Shown piece after piece: positions 27,100-36,011 of a stretch of 64,000 bases of DNA. Location: the NCBI GenBank assembly GCA_949283255.1, contig CASDRS010000003.1, positions 1-64,000 on the forward strand, given 5' to 3'. This DNA comes from an uncultured bacterium. Its GTDB lineage: Bacteria > Cyanobacteriota > Vampirovibrionia > Gastranaerophilales > Gastranaerophilaceae. Each line of letters starts with the position of its first letter. Within the stretch, counting starts at the first letter, position 1. Under the pieces are notes generated by a model that saw only the letters and a list, made by a program, of their open reading frames with translations, was not told the DNA's origin and ran no database searches. Made by a program: the position numbers and the translations under genes.

Positions 27100-27136
27100 G
27101 AAAACACTGTCAAGAAATTTTTTTGACAGTGTTTTC
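27100..27136 (-). terminator. Terminator hairpin after gyrA
   Basis: Perfect 14-bp inverted repeat GAAAACACTGTCAA (27100-27113) / TTGACAGTGTTTTC (27123-27136) with a T/A-rich loop. The flanking U-tract is short. It separates gyrA from the metallopeptidase gene. Confidence 0.65.
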
Positions 27137-27154
27137 AAATATTATTTATTTACT

Positions 27155-29701
27155 TTATTCCTGATCTAGTAAACTACCTTGTTCAACATTTACCTCAGCT
27201 TCCGCATCAGCTTTCATGTTATCTTTTATGATTGTTTCGTCATTGTCAGGATTTACAATCTTGTTAACTGAACATACTGTATCGTTGCCGACAAGATTTT
27301 GAGCTCTAACGCCAGTAGCCGGTCTGCCCTGACGAGATATTGAACCAGCGTTTAATCTTGTTACAACACCACTAGCCGTTACCATCATAATATCATCAGT
27401 TTCTTTTACAATAGTTAAAGCAACCAATCTTGAAGATGCTGACTTGAACTTAGTTGCAATCAAGCCTAACCCGCCTCTGTTTTGAGTTCTGAATTCGGAA
27501 AGTTTAGTACGTTTTCCAAATCCGTCAGAAGTTACGACAAGTAAATCTGCGTCATAATCTCTCGGAACGATATCACAACCAATAATTTCATCACCGCTTC
27601 TCAATTTCATAGATGTAACACCTCTAGCGCTTCTTCCTAGTGGTCTCAAATCCTGAATAGGGAATCTGATCGCCATACCGCAAGATGTACCGATAATAAT
27701 CTCATCTCTTGCAGTTGCAAGTTTTACCCAGCACAAGCTGTCGCCTTCATCCAAACCGATAGCGATAATACCATTACGTCTGATATTAGAGAAATTATCC
27801 AATTCAATACGTTTGATATAACCCTTCTTAGTCAACATAATCAAATTCAAATCTTTAGAGAATGAACTTACAGGAACAACCGCCGTAATTGTCTCATCCT
27901 GATCTATCGGAAGAACATTAACTATCGGCAAGCCTTTAGCCTGACGACCACCCTCAGGGAAATCATATACGCTCAAGCTGTATACTGTTCCTTTAGATGA
28001 GAAGAACAATACTTTATCATGCATCATCGCAGTGAAGAAATGTTGAATATCATCATCTTCCTTAGTCTTGATTCCTGATTTACCTCTTGTTGCACGGTTT
28101 TGGCGTTCAAATGTATCAAGAGAAATTCTCTTCAAATAACCCTGATGTGTGATAAATACTGCCATTGGAGTATTTGGAGTCAAATCTTCAATAGTAACTT
28201 CGCCTTGTTCAGGAAGAATTTGAGTTTTTCTTTCATCACCGTATTTTTCCTTATCTTCAAGAAGTTCACCTTTTATAATATCAAGGATTTTCTGACGGCT
28301 TGCAAGAATATCTTCGTATTCAGCAATCTTTTTCAACAACTCATCATACTCCGCTTTTACCTTATCCTGTTCCAATCCTGTCAATCTTCTTAATTGCATT
28401 TCTAAGATGGCATTTGCCTGATCAGCATCAAGCCCGAATCTGCTCATCAAACCTTCACGAGCTTCATCAGTAGTCTTAGACTTTTTAATAAGTTCAATTA
28501 CTTCATCAATTGAACCCAATGCAATAATCAAACCTGCTAAAATATGAGCACGTACTTTTGCTTTTTTCAAGAAGAAAATAGTTCTTCTTGTAACGATTTC
28601 AACTCTGTGTTCAACAAATTCACTCAACACTTCGTACAAATTCATCAACCTAGGCTGTTTTCCGCACAAAGCAAGCATATTAACACCAAAAGTTGTTGAA
28701 AGTTGAGTAAATTTAAACAAATTATTTTTAACAACATCAGGTTTTGCGTCACGTTTCAATTCAATAACAATACGCATACCTTCTCTGTCGGACTCATCAC
28801 GAATATCGGAAATTCCGTTAATTCTCTGATCCTTAACAAGTTCTGCAATTTTTTCAATAAGCATAGACTTGTTAACCTGATAAGGAATTTCTGTAATAAC
28901 AATTGCAGTACGAGACTGTCTTCCGCCGCCGCCTGCGATTTCTTCAAACCCTGCAACAGCCTGCATTTTTATTGAACCACGGCCTGTTTCATAAGCTTGT
29001 CTTATATCATTCAAACCTATAATTGTAGCAGCAGTAGGGAAATCAGGTCCCTTAATATATTCCATCAACTCAGCAACGGTGATATTAGGGTTGTCAATTA
29101 AAGCAATTGTACCGTCTACAACCTCAGACAAATTGTGAGGTGGAATATTTGTAGCCATACCAACTGCGATACCGGCACAACCGTTTAAAAGAAGCATAGG
29201 AAGTCTTACCGGCAATACAGAAGGTTCTTGCAACGAACCGTCGAAGTTAGGTTCAAATTCAACAGTTTCGCAATCAATATCAGCCAGCATAGACTGTGTA
29301 ATTTTATGCATTCTTGCTTCTGTATAACGCATAGCAGCTGCGCCATCACCATCAACAGAACCAAAGTTTCCGTGTCCGTCAACAACCAAGTATCTGGTAT
29401 TGAAATCTTGAGCAAGACGAACAAGAGCTTCATAAACAGAACTGTCACCGTGAGGGTGATATTTACCAAGAACTTCACCAACGATACGGGCGCATTTCTT
29501 AAACGGCTTATCAGGAGTCATTCCCAACTCGTTCATTGCATACAAAATACGTCTGTGTACCGGTTTTAGACCATCACGTACATCAGGAAGAGCACGACCA
29601 ACAATTACACTCATCGCATAGTCAATATATGAACGTTTCATCTCGTCCCTAATATTAACCTGAACAATCTTACCGTCTTCAAACATATTCTGCTGACTCA
29701 T
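27155..29701 (-). CDS. gyrA: DNA gyrase subunit A
   Basis: Breakage-reunion subunit of gyrase that introduces negative supercoils. It is 848 aa. The catalytic Tyr is in [10 protein letters not shown] (Tyr126). The quinolone-determining region reads [20 protein letters not shown]: Ser87 is in the position of E. coli Ser83 and Glu91 in the position of Asp87, which is a normal sensitive-type combination found in many bacteria. The C-terminal beta-pinwheel with its repeated RGGxG-like blades ([29 protein letters not shown]) is complete, and the tail is acidic. It stands alone, not next to gyrB. Confidence 0.97.
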   Translation of the reverse strand: MSQQNMFEDGKIVQVNIRDEMKRSYIDYAMSVIVGRALPDVRDGLKPVHRRILYAMNELGMTPDKPFKKCARIVGEVLGKYHPHGDSSVYEALVRLAQDFNTRYLVVDGHGNFGSVDGDGAAAMRYTEARMHKITQSMLADIDCETVEFEPNFDGSLQEPSVLPVRLPMLLLNGCAGIAVGMATNIPPHNLSEVVDGTIALIDNPNITVAELMEYIKGPDFPTAATIIGLNDIRQAYETGRGSIKMQAVAGFEEIAGGGGRQSRTAIVITEIPYQVNKSMLIEKIAELVKDQRINGISDIRDESDREGMRIVIELKRDAKPDVVKNNLFKFTQLSTTFGVNMLALCGKQPRLMNLYEVLSEFVEHRVEIVTRRTIFFLKKAKVRAHILAGLIIALGSIDEVIELIKKSKTTDEAREGLMSRFGLDADQANAILEMQLRRLTGLEQDKVKAEYDELLKKIAEYEDILASRQKILDIIKGELLEDKEKYGDERKTQILPEQGEVTIEDLTPNTPMAVFITHQGYLKRISLDTFERQNRATRGKSGIKTKEDDDIQHFFTAMMHDKVLFFSSKGTVYSLSVYDFPEGGRQAKGLPIVNVLPIDQDETITAVVPVSSFSKDLNLIMLTKKGYIKRIELDNFSNIRRNGIIAIGLDEGDSLCWVKLATARDEIIIGTSCGMAIRFPIQDLRPLGRSARGVTSMKLRSGDEIIGCDIVPRDYDADLLVVTSDGFGKRTKLSEFRTQNRGGLGLIATKFKSASSRLVALTIVKETDDIMMVTASGVVTRLNAGSISRQGRPATGVRAQNLVGNDTVCSVNKIVNPDNDETIIKDNMKADAEAEVNVEQGSLLDQE

Positions 29702-29823
29702 TATCTTTTCCCTCTTCTAATACCGAATTTTAAGCACTTCGGCACCCAATGTCTGCTATCTACTGGTAATATCATAGCACAAACATTCATTTTATGGTAA
29801 TTTTAACAGAAACTTTACAAAAC

Positions 29824-31398
29824 CTACATCATTGCTTCGATGCCTTTAGCTTCCGGTTGACCTTTAAAAAGGTTCAAGAAGAAGTTTTTAGTAGTATCTT
29901 TTTGTCTTGCAGCAGACCAAGTCTTAAAAGAAGCTTCGCTAAGCTGAGGGACATCAGCTATTCCTGCCAGTTCAACTTGACTCATTGGAATTTCGTCTTG
30001 ATAAATATATTCTATCGCTTCTTTTCTCTGCTTAAACAAATTAGCATCTTTAGCAGGTGCACCTTGAGCAACGTGACTTTTATATTTATTCGTCGCTTCC
30101 GAACCAATCAATTTATTTTGACTTCTTACTTTTAGAGCATTGTGATCCAGATATTTTGTAGGAATACGCAAACATACAACTCTTTTCGAATCTTTAGCAA
30201 CTTGTTGAATCAGAGCCATTGACAAAAAGACTCCGTCCTTATTTTCAGGCATTACAATATTCCAGTCTTTAGAGACTCGCCAACGTTTTGCAAGATTTTC
30301 AAGCTCAGTCATAAATACCCCGCCATAGTCCAGAGTACTATCGGATGAAAGTTGAATTCTTCCTGTCTCAAGCATTTTTTTGTAGTTTTCTTCTGATGTC
30401 ATATGATATAAGTATCGTTTTATCTTATGTTTACCATAATGGGCTCTGTTTTTTGATACTTGAACGCGTTTTGGACCAATGGTCGAAACTTTTTTAGTAA
30501 GTTCATCTATTTGAGCACTTACGTTTTTGGATACTCGCAATTTATCTACTTTATGCAGCTTCAAAGGCTTTGTCTTTATTGTTTTTACTAAACTTTTCGA
30601 TCCAACTATTTTTGTAGCAAATTTGCTACATTCCAAATCAGATTTGTCAAGTTGAATTTTTCCGGGATTTGCAGGAATGTCTTTTTTAGCAAAAGTTTCT
30701 CTTAAATGCGCTTTAGCTGAAACTTTTTGTTGCTTTTGTTCTTGCGAAAACAATTCCGAGAATTTTTTCCCAGCCCTTTTAATATTAGGTATATAATTAG
30801 CTTGCTGAAAACTTTTATAGAATTTTTTAAGATGATTTTCGCTATTATCTAAACCCGGGAAAGCGCTGTTAAATGCAGAATTACGCAACTGCTCAGGGTT
30901 AACCGTTAAGTCATAATAATGTGCATTCCCAATCTCAGAGTGCAGCGTAAGATTTCCATTTCTTTTGCTCATAGATGTTGCAAAATCTACTGTATCATCT
31001 ATTGGTGAATTAGGATTCATAGTCATCTGTAATTTTGCTAATTCGCTTTTTTTATCATCGAAAAGCTTTCCCCTAAGCTGAAGAATCGGAGAAGAGCCCT
31101 TTGTTTTATCAAACCCAACGGCAATATGTCCAACAGTTTTCTTGCCATCTTTTACCGCAACACCTGCGACTACGGACCCTACGCGTGAATTATACCCCGT
31201 TACTAAAGTCGGGTTGGATACTCCGAGTTCACTAAGCTTAGACCTTAAATATTTCGGAAGCATGTCTGCAGATAAAACTTCTCTGTATCTGCCGTTTCTG
31301 GTACAAAATCTGCTTGTTAATGTGGCAACTTCACGTGCAGACATGTCACCTTTTCTGACAAAGTCAAAAATAACTTTTGATAACCTTGTAATTCCCAT
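29824..31398 (-). CDS. Putative ADP-ribosyltransferase-fold protein, effector-like
   Basis: Protein of 524 aa, not matched to a named family. The C-terminal third looks like a DarT/ART-type fold: KRYLYHMTSEENYKKMLE (328-345), where the His in an aromatic-H-x-T motif would bind NAD+; VFMTELE (361-367); and EAIEYIYQDEIPMSQVELAG (460-479), matching the catalytic-Glu strand of this superfamily. The N-terminal 200 residues (MGITRLSKVIF start, then a beta-rich segment VGSVVAGVAVKDGKKTVGHI) and a basic linker of about 110 residues are unassigned. No signal peptide. The N-terminus MGI-[S/T]-RL is shared with the protein at 7475. Its leader carries CAATTTTTT-N23-TATAGGGGAAAT. Target unknown; the ART assignment is inference from local motifs. 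Confidence 0.5.
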   Translation of the reverse strand: MGITRLSKVIFDFVRKGDMSAREVATLTSRFCTRNGRYREVLSADMLPKYLRSKLSELGVSNPTLVTGYNSRVGSVVAGVAVKDGKKTVGHIAVGFDKTKGSSPILQLRGKLFDDKKSELAKLQMTMNPNSPIDDTVDFATSMSKRNGNLTLHSEIGNAHYYDLTVNPEQLRNSAFNSAFPGLDNSENHLKKFYKSFQQANYIPNIKRAGKKFSELFSQEQKQQKVSAKAHLRETFAKKDIPANPGKIQLDKSDLECSKFATKIVGSKSLVKTIKTKPLKLHKVDKLRVSKNVSAQIDELTKKVSTIGPKRVQVSKNRAHYGKHKIKRYLYHMTSEENYKKMLETGRIQLSSDSTLDYGGVFMTELENLAKRWRVSKDWNIVMPENKDGVFLSMALIQQVAKDSKRVVCLRIPTKYLDHNALKVRSQNKLIGSEATNKYKSHVAQGAPAKDANLFKQRKEAIEYIYQDEIPMSQVELAGIADVPQLSEASFKTWSAARQKDTTKNFFLNLFKGQPEAKGIEAMM

Positions 31399-31418
31399 TT
31401 AATATTTTCCTTTTACAT

Positions 31419-31462
31419 ATTTCCCCTATACTTCTTTAAAAACAATTTGATCTAAAAAATTG
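31419..31462 (-). promoter_or_regulatory. Upstream element CAATTTTTT-N23-TATAGGGGAAAT (copy 2)
   Basis: On the minus strand CAATTTTTT (31454-31462) is followed 23 bases later by TATAGGGGAAAT (31419-31430), identical in both blocks and spacing to the element at 25873-25916, whereas the bases between differ. Confidence 0.5.
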
Positions 31463-31499
31463 CTTCATACGTTAACAAATTTTAAAAACAAGTACGCTG

Positions 31500-31528
31500 T
31501 TGAATTTAAGTATTGGTTGATGTAATAT
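31500..31528 (+). promoter_or_regulatory. Sigma-70 promoter of adk-map
   Basis: TTGAAT (31500-31505), 17-bp spacer, TAATAT (31523-31528), about 42 bases before the adk ATG. Confidence 0.5.
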
Positions 31529-31569
31529 AAAAACAGAATATAAGAGAGTAAAAGAGGAGAACTTTTATT

Positions 31570-32229
31570 ATGAAAAAAGAATTAATATTTTTAGGACCAC
31601 CGGCTTGCGGTAAAGGTACACAAACAGCAAAGTTATCAGAATATTTAAACTTTCCGCACGTTGATACCGGTTCTCTTTTAAGAGCAGAAATTAAAGGTGA
31701 AACAGAAGCAGGAAAAGAAGCTAAATCTTATATTGATAAAGGACAACTTGTGCCTGTAGAATTGGTTACAAGAATTATCAAAAACAGATTATCTCAAGAT
31801 GACTGCAAAAACGGCTACATTTTGGACGGTTTCCCAAGAAGCGTTGAACAAGCAGATGAACTTACAAAAATGAATGCTGAAATTGATAAAGATACAGAAG
31901 CTGAATTCAAGGCAATATATTTTGATATCGATACAAGCGTTCTTGTAGAAAGAATTGTTAACCGTCGTTCTTGCCCAAAATGCGGAGAAATTTATAACCT
32001 TGCATTTAAAGCACCTAAAAAAGACGGAATCTGCGACAAATGCGGAACAGAATTGACTCAAAGAAAAGATGACACAAGAGAAGTCGCTCAATCAAGATTT
32101 GACACATACTTCAAAGAAACGGCTCCTTTGATTGATTATTATAAGAACAAAGGCGTTCTAAAAACAATTGACGCTAACGGTGAAATATCAGAAGTATGGG
32201 AAAGATTGTTGAAGGTAGTAAATGATTAA
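31570..32229 (+). CDS. adk: Adenylate kinase, zinc-containing
   Basis: Interconverts ATP + AMP and 2 ADP. It is 219 aa, the long form with a LID domain. The P-loop GPPACGKGTQ (9-18) has Cys where Gly or Ala is usual. The AMP-binding region HVDTGSLLRAE and DGFPRSVEQA are intact. The LID carries a four-Cys zinc site (Cys135, Cys138, Cys155, Cys158), as in Gram-positive enzymes. The start follows AGAGGAG. map overlaps its end by 8 bases, the classical adk-map pair. Confidence 0.97.
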   Translation: MKKELIFLGPPACGKGTQTAKLSEYLNFPHVDTGSLLRAEIKGETEAGKEAKSYIDKGQLVPVELVTRIIKNRLSQDDCKNGYILDGFPRSVEQADELTKMNAEIDKDTEAEFKAIYFDIDTSVLVERIVNRRSCPKCGEIYNLAFKAPKKDGICDKCGTELTQRKDDTREVAQSRFDTYFKETAPLIDYYKNKGVLKTIDANGEISEVWERLLKVVND

Positions 32230-32974
32230 CAGAAAATCAAGAGAAGAAATCAAACTGATGCGCCACGCAGGACATATTGTGGCACTGGTTCACCAAGAAA
32301 TGAAAAAAGTTGTGGAACCTGGAATAAGCACAAAAGAACTTGATAATATTGCAATGAAGATTATCAAGGAAAATCACGCAGTACCAACATTTTTAGGTTA
32401 CAGCGGATTTCCGGCTTGCATCTGTACATCAATTAACGAGCAAGTCGTACACGGAATTCCTTCAGAAGACGTTAAAGTAAAAGACGGAGATATTATAAGT
32501 ATTGATGTCGGCGCAACTTTCCACGGACTTGTTGGAGACAGTGCTTGGTCTTATGCGGTAGGTAATGTCAGTGATGATATAAAAAGATTAATGAAGGCAA
32601 CGGAAGAAGCTTTGTATGCAGGCATAGAACAAATGCGTGTAGGAAATGTTTTGGATGATATTTCCGGAGCTGTAGAAGATGTTGCCGTCAAATATGGTTA
32701 CGGAATTGTCAGACAATATGGCGGACACGGCGTCGGACACGTTATGCACGAAGAACCTTTCTTGTATAACTACAGAGTCGGCGACAAAACCCCTATCAAG
32801 CAAGGTTATGCGATTGCAATCGAACCTATGTTAAATATGGGTGTTGATGAAGTAACAGTTGCAGCAGATGAATGGACTGTAAGTACTATAGACAAAAAAC
32901 CATCAGCACATTTTGAGCATACGGTTGTTGCCACTGAAGAGGGGCCGCAAATTATGACAAAATTAATGGAATAG
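32222..32974 (+). CDS. map: Methionine aminopeptidase, type I
   Basis: Removes the initiator Met from new proteins using two metal ions. It is 250 aa with no N-terminal zinc extension. The metal ligands appear in IDVGATFHGLVGD, GHGVGHVMHEEP and IAIEPMLN, and the final Glu in FEHTVVATEEGP. Start ATG lies inside the end of adk, so translation is likely coupled. The next gene follows after 6 bp. Confidence 0.97.
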   Translation: MINRKSREEIKLMRHAGHIVALVHQEMKKVVEPGISTKELDNIAMKIIKENHAVPTFLGYSGFPACICTSINEQVVHGIPSEDVKVKDGDIISIDVGATFHGLVGDSAWSYAVGNVSDDIKRLMKATEEALYAGIEQMRVGNVLDDISGAVEDVAVKYGYGIVRQYGGHGVGHVMHEEPFLYNYRVGDKTPIKQGYAIAIEPMLNMGVDEVTVAADEWTVSTIDKKPSAHFEHTVVATEEGPQIMTKLME

Positions 32975-32980
32975 ATATAT

Positions 32981-33604
32981 ATGAAATATTATATAGGATT
33001 ATCACTAAGCTCCGGCTCGAGTATGGATTCGGGTGTTGCTGTTATGGAGGAAAGTGGCGATTTCATTCTTGTTGACAAGTTATACAAAATGAATGATATC
33101 ATATTTTTCTTTGAAAACTTTTCTTCACTAAAGGACTCTGAAATATGCGCCTCGCTGGCTTGGGACAGAACTATGCTTAATGGTAAATGGAGAGTTCTGT
33201 CAAAACCTTACCAGATGGTATCAACAAACCCTCTGTTTCCAAATCAGGACAACTGGACTCAAAGATATACCACAAGAGGTAATGAATTCTTCAGGTCTTT
33301 AATCGAACAAAACATACCGGTTAACAGGTTTGAAATATATTTAACACGCCAGAGTATGCATTTGAATTCTTGTTTCAAGGAACGTTCGCCCGCAGATTGC
33401 AAATTTTTGCAACAAGCATTAACTAACGAATGGGGCATAGAACTTCCGCAAAACATGATGCCGATGTCGCAGCTGGAAGCAATTGTCGGTGCAATTTTGG
33501 CAAAAGAAAATGCTCAAAACCCTGATAACATTAAACAGATAGCAGAGTTTAAAGGGCAACGAGTTATTGATGTAATTAAAAATCCAAATTTAATTAAATT
33601 CTAA
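32981..33604 (+). CDS. Hypothetical protein, possible RNase H-like fold
   Basis: Protein of 207 aa that I do not recognise. The N-terminus MKYYIGLSLSSGSSMDSGVAVM resembles the first strand of RNase H-like/DUF429 proteins, and MPMSQLEAIVGAILAKENA near the C-terminus resembles the last helix with an acidic residue of such folds, but the evidence is weak. It follows map closely in the adk-map operon, and its stop codon overlaps that of the convergent TSCPD gene (CTAA). Confidence 0.6.
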   Translation: MKYYIGLSLSSGSSMDSGVAVMEESGDFILVDKLYKMNDIIFFFENFSSLKDSEICASLAWDRTMLNGKWRVLSKPYQMVSTNPLFPNQDNWTQRYTTRGNEFFRSLIEQNIPVNRFEIYLTRQSMHLNSCFKERSPADCKFLQQALTNEWGIELPQNMMPMSQLEAIVGAILAKENAQNPDNIKQIAEFKGQRVIDVIKNPNLIKF

Positions 33605-33870
33605 TTTGCAGCCAATTGCTTAGACTTATATGCGATTAAACATTGAGCGAGCTGATCAGGACAGCTTGTCGGTTTTGCTCCGCATTTTATACCTTGTAAT
33701 TTTTCTATTACATCGTCTACTTTCATACCTTTAATAAGACTTTTTATTCCTTGAAGATTTCCGTTGCAACCGCCAAGAAAATCAACATCTTCAATTATTC
33801 CGTTATTAACTTTTACTTGCATCATTTGACAGCAAGTACCTGATGTTCTGTATTGTATTACTTCAGTCAT
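33601..33870 (-). CDS. TSCPD domain-containing protein (TIGR03905 type)
   Basis: Small 89-aa protein. The conserved features of the family are present: GTCCQMMQV, GGCNGNLQGIKSLIKGM, GIKCGAKPTSCPDQLAQ. The TSCPD segment gives the domain its name, and the domain also occurs at the end of some ribonucleotide reductases. The Cys residues may bind metal. Function not known. Single gene divergent from crcB. Confidence 0.88.
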   Translation of the reverse strand: MTEVIQYRTSGTCCQMMQVKVNNGIIEDVDFLGGCNGNLQGIKSLIKGMKVDDVIEKLQGIKCGAKPTSCPDQLAQCLIAYKSKQLAAN

Positions 33871-33941
33871 TTTTTCTCCAATCCTTTATGCATACATTTT
33901 AGCATGAACAGAAGTTGTGCACAAAGTTTTCACGATTTTTG

Positions 33942-33950
33942 TGGTATGAT
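33942..33950 (+). promoter_or_regulatory. Extended -10 promoter of crcB
   Basis: TGGTATGAT (TG-N-TATGAT) about 35 bases before the crcB ATG; no good -35. No fluoride riboswitch consensus was found in the leader. Confidence 0.4.
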
Positions 33951-33984
33951 AAATACACTCTAAACAAAGAAAGCTCAGGATAAT

Positions 33985-34359
33985 ATGTTAAATATAATAT
34001 CAATTTTTATAGGTGGAGGATTAGGAGCAGTATCAAGATATTTATGCGGAATTACGGCTCTTAAATATTTCCATGTAAATTTCCCCGTTGCAACATTGTT
34101 TGTAAACCTTTTGGGAGGATTTATAATAGGATTTTTATACATCTTTTTCATTGATAAAACCGAAATAAATTCAGCACTAAAACTTGCATTAACAGTAGGT
34201 TTTTGCGGAGGGCTTACAACTTTCAGTACATTTTCACTGGAACTTTTTGAGATGATAGGAAATCACCACTTTGTGCAAGCGTTTACTTATGCATTTATAA
34301 GTGTTATGATATGTATGATGGCAGTAGCAGTAGGAGCTTATTTTGCAAAATATTTATAA
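33985..34359 (+). CDS. crcB: Fluoride ion channel CrcB (Fluc)
   Basis: Dimeric dual-topology membrane channel that exports fluoride. It is 124 aa with four membrane helices. Key motifs are GGGLGAVSRY at the N-terminus, FPVATLFVNLLGGFIIGF with the conserved Asn, and GFCGGLTTFSTFS with the polar/Phe track and Na+ site. Its 3' end overlaps the Nfo-like gene by 17 bases, so the two are co-transcribed. Confidence 0.95.
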   Translation: MLNIISIFIGGGLGAVSRYLCGITALKYFHVNFPVATLFVNLLGGFIIGFLYIFFIDKTEINSALKLALTVGFCGGLTTFSTFSLELFEMIGNHHFVQAFTYAFISVMICMMAVAVGAYFAKYL

Positions 34360-35191
34360 ATTCGACAAATTAAATTTCATCACAGCCGGTATGCCTTTAA
34401 GAACAGGGAAAGGCAGTTATGCGGCTGCATTTGACATCATAAAAGAGATGAATTTGGATGGGATGGAACTTGAATTTGTACATGGCGTCAGGATGAGTCC
34501 AGAAAACCGAGAGCTGGTAAAATCAGTTCAAAAAGAACACTCCTACGCAATAACGGCTCACGCTCCTTTTTATATCAATCTTAATTCTAAAGAAGAAGAA
34601 AAAATCGAAGCGAGCGTTGTGAGAATTATTGAAACTGCAAAAACTGCCTATGAAGCAGGAGCATTCAGCATTACATTCCACGCTGCATTTTATATGGGAA
34701 AAGATAAAGAAACCGTTTTTAATCAGGTTAAATCTAAAATTACAGAAATTTCAGAATTAATCAAAAAAGAGAATATTAACGTCTGGATAAGACCTGAAAC
34801 TACAGGCAAATCAACTCAGTGGGGGGATTTAGAGGAAATCGTAAGGTTATCAAAAGAATTTGATAACGTGCTTCCTTGCGTAGATTTTTCGCACCTGCAT
34901 GCCAGGAGCGGCGGAGAATATAACACTTATGACGAGTTTTCGAAAATTCTGGAAACAATCGGAACAGAAATCGGCCAATACGCACTGGAGAATTTCCACG
35001 CACATCTTGCGGGAATTGATTACAGCTCTAAAGGAGAGAAAAAACATCTTAACCTTGAAGAATCTGACATGAATTATAAGGATTTGCTAAAGGTGATGAA
35101 AGAATTTGGCCTCAAGGGTGCTTTGGTATGCGAAAGCCCAAACATCGAAGATGATGCAAAACTTCTCAAAACATACTACGAATCCTTGTAA
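34343..35191 (+). CDS. AP endonuclease 2 family TIM-barrel protein (Nfo-like)
   Basis: Protein of 282 aa with the endonuclease IV-like TIM barrel. Metal-ligand motifs are in order: ITAHAPFYINL, SITFHAAFYMG, RPETTGK, CVDFSHLHARSGG, NFHAHLAGIDYSSKGEKKHL (residues near 214-233) and a terminal CESPN. This is the pattern of the archaeal/bacterial Nfo branch, which cuts at abasic sites. Some members of the fold are sugar isomerases, so DNA repair is likely but not certain. Overlaps crcB. Confidence 0.82.
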   Translation: MQNIYKFDKLNFITAGMPLRTGKGSYAAAFDIIKEMNLDGMELEFVHGVRMSPENRELVKSVQKEHSYAITAHAPFYINLNSKEEEKIEASVVRIIETAKTAYEAGAFSITFHAAFYMGKDKETVFNQVKSKITEISELIKKENINVWIRPETTGKSTQWGDLEEIVRLSKEFDNVLPCVDFSHLHARSGGEYNTYDEFSKILETIGTEIGQYALENFHAHLAGIDYSSKGEKKHLNLEESDMNYKDLLKVMKEFGLKGALVCESPNIEDDAKLLKTYYESL

Positions 35192-35276
35192 TCTACTACA
35201 TTTGTACTAAAAAATTAAAGTAAATGGCACTCTATGCCGTTATAATACAAGTTGGTTAAAAAAGAGGCATCCAAAA

Positions 35277-35645
35277 ATGTTTAATTCGGTAAACAACCCG
35301 TTTGGCAGGCGCATTGAATCTTCTACATCATCAGACACAAACGGTAGAAGAGAAAAAGGTCAGGAACAACCGGAGAGAGAAAGAAAACTGCTTGACGAAG
35401 AAGAACAAGACGAAGTCAGAATCGGCGGACTTCCGCTTTTAACAGAAGATGACATCATCTATATGGTCAATCAATATATAGGTAATATAAAACGCGACCA
35501 CGAAGATGATGAAAAAGTTCAACAAAAAGCGGACAAATGGCTTGCAAAATTTGATGTTAAAAAGTTTATGAAACGAAATCCTACTCTAACCAGTGCAGAT
35601 TTTTACATGATTATGTTTTCGGAAACAGAATCAATTACAAGATAA
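35277..35645 (+). CDS. Hypothetical protein
   Basis: Protein of 122 aa. The N-terminal third is Ser/Arg/Glu-rich and looks disordered (RREKGQEQPERERKLLDEEE). The C-terminal part (PLLTEDDIIYMVNQYIGNIK to the end) is helical. No family recognised and no membrane or signal segment. It is preceded by AAAGAGG at suitable distance. Confidence 0.55.
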   Translation: MFNSVNNPFGRRIESSTSSDTNGRREKGQEQPERERKLLDEEEQDEVRIGGLPLLTEDDIIYMVNQYIGNIKRDHEDDEKVQQKADKWLAKFDVKKFMKRNPTLTSADFYMIMFSETESITR

Positions 35646-35744
35646 TTTCCCGAGTAACGCTATAGCAAACAGGTAAACAAATACACAGTAAATATTTGTT
35701 TACATACGGTTATACTTTAATTTTCACCACTGTATAATCCAAGT

Positions 35745-36011
35745 ATGATAAATTCTGTACCAATGACTCATAAACGACAAAAATACGGACGCCGTCAAAT
35801 AATAAGAGACAGCGGGTATACCGCTATAGGTGCAGGCACATTATGCGGTATCACAGGTTTTAAGCAAGTGAAATTTTCTCATAAACTTAAAATTCACAAA
35901 TATAGCGCTTATTTAGCAGCACTATTCACTCTTGTCCATTTAGTTTGCATAAAAGGATGGGACAAAAAACTGTTTGCCAAGTTTTCAAATAAAAATGCCA
36001 ATAAAGCCTAA
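35745..36011 (+). CDS. Hypothetical small membrane protein
   Basis: Protein of 88 aa with a basic N-terminus (HKRQKYGRRQIIRD) and two weakly hydrophobic helices (TAIGAGTLCGITGF and SAYLAALFTLVHLVCI) with His residues (HKLKIHKYSAY, LVHLV). This resembles a small two-helix haem or membrane anchor, but no family is recognised. TATAAT at 35733-35738 puts the transcript start at or near the ATG, so it may be leaderless; an in-frame ATG also lies at 35763. Its stop overlaps the convergent aldolase gene. Confidence 0.5.
   Translation: MINSVPMTHKRQKYGRRQIIRDSGYTAIGAGTLCGITGFKQVKFSHKLKIHKYSAYLAALFTLVHLVCIKGWDKKLFAKFSNKNANKA

Noticed and set aside
29824-31398. DarT-type toxin-antitoxin module
   Set aside because: No macrodomain antitoxin gene is adjacent; flanking genes are gyrA and adk.
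33871-33984. Fluoride riboswitch before crcB
   Set aside because: The short leader does not show the conserved GGNGAUGG core or pseudoknot; only a promoter is seen.
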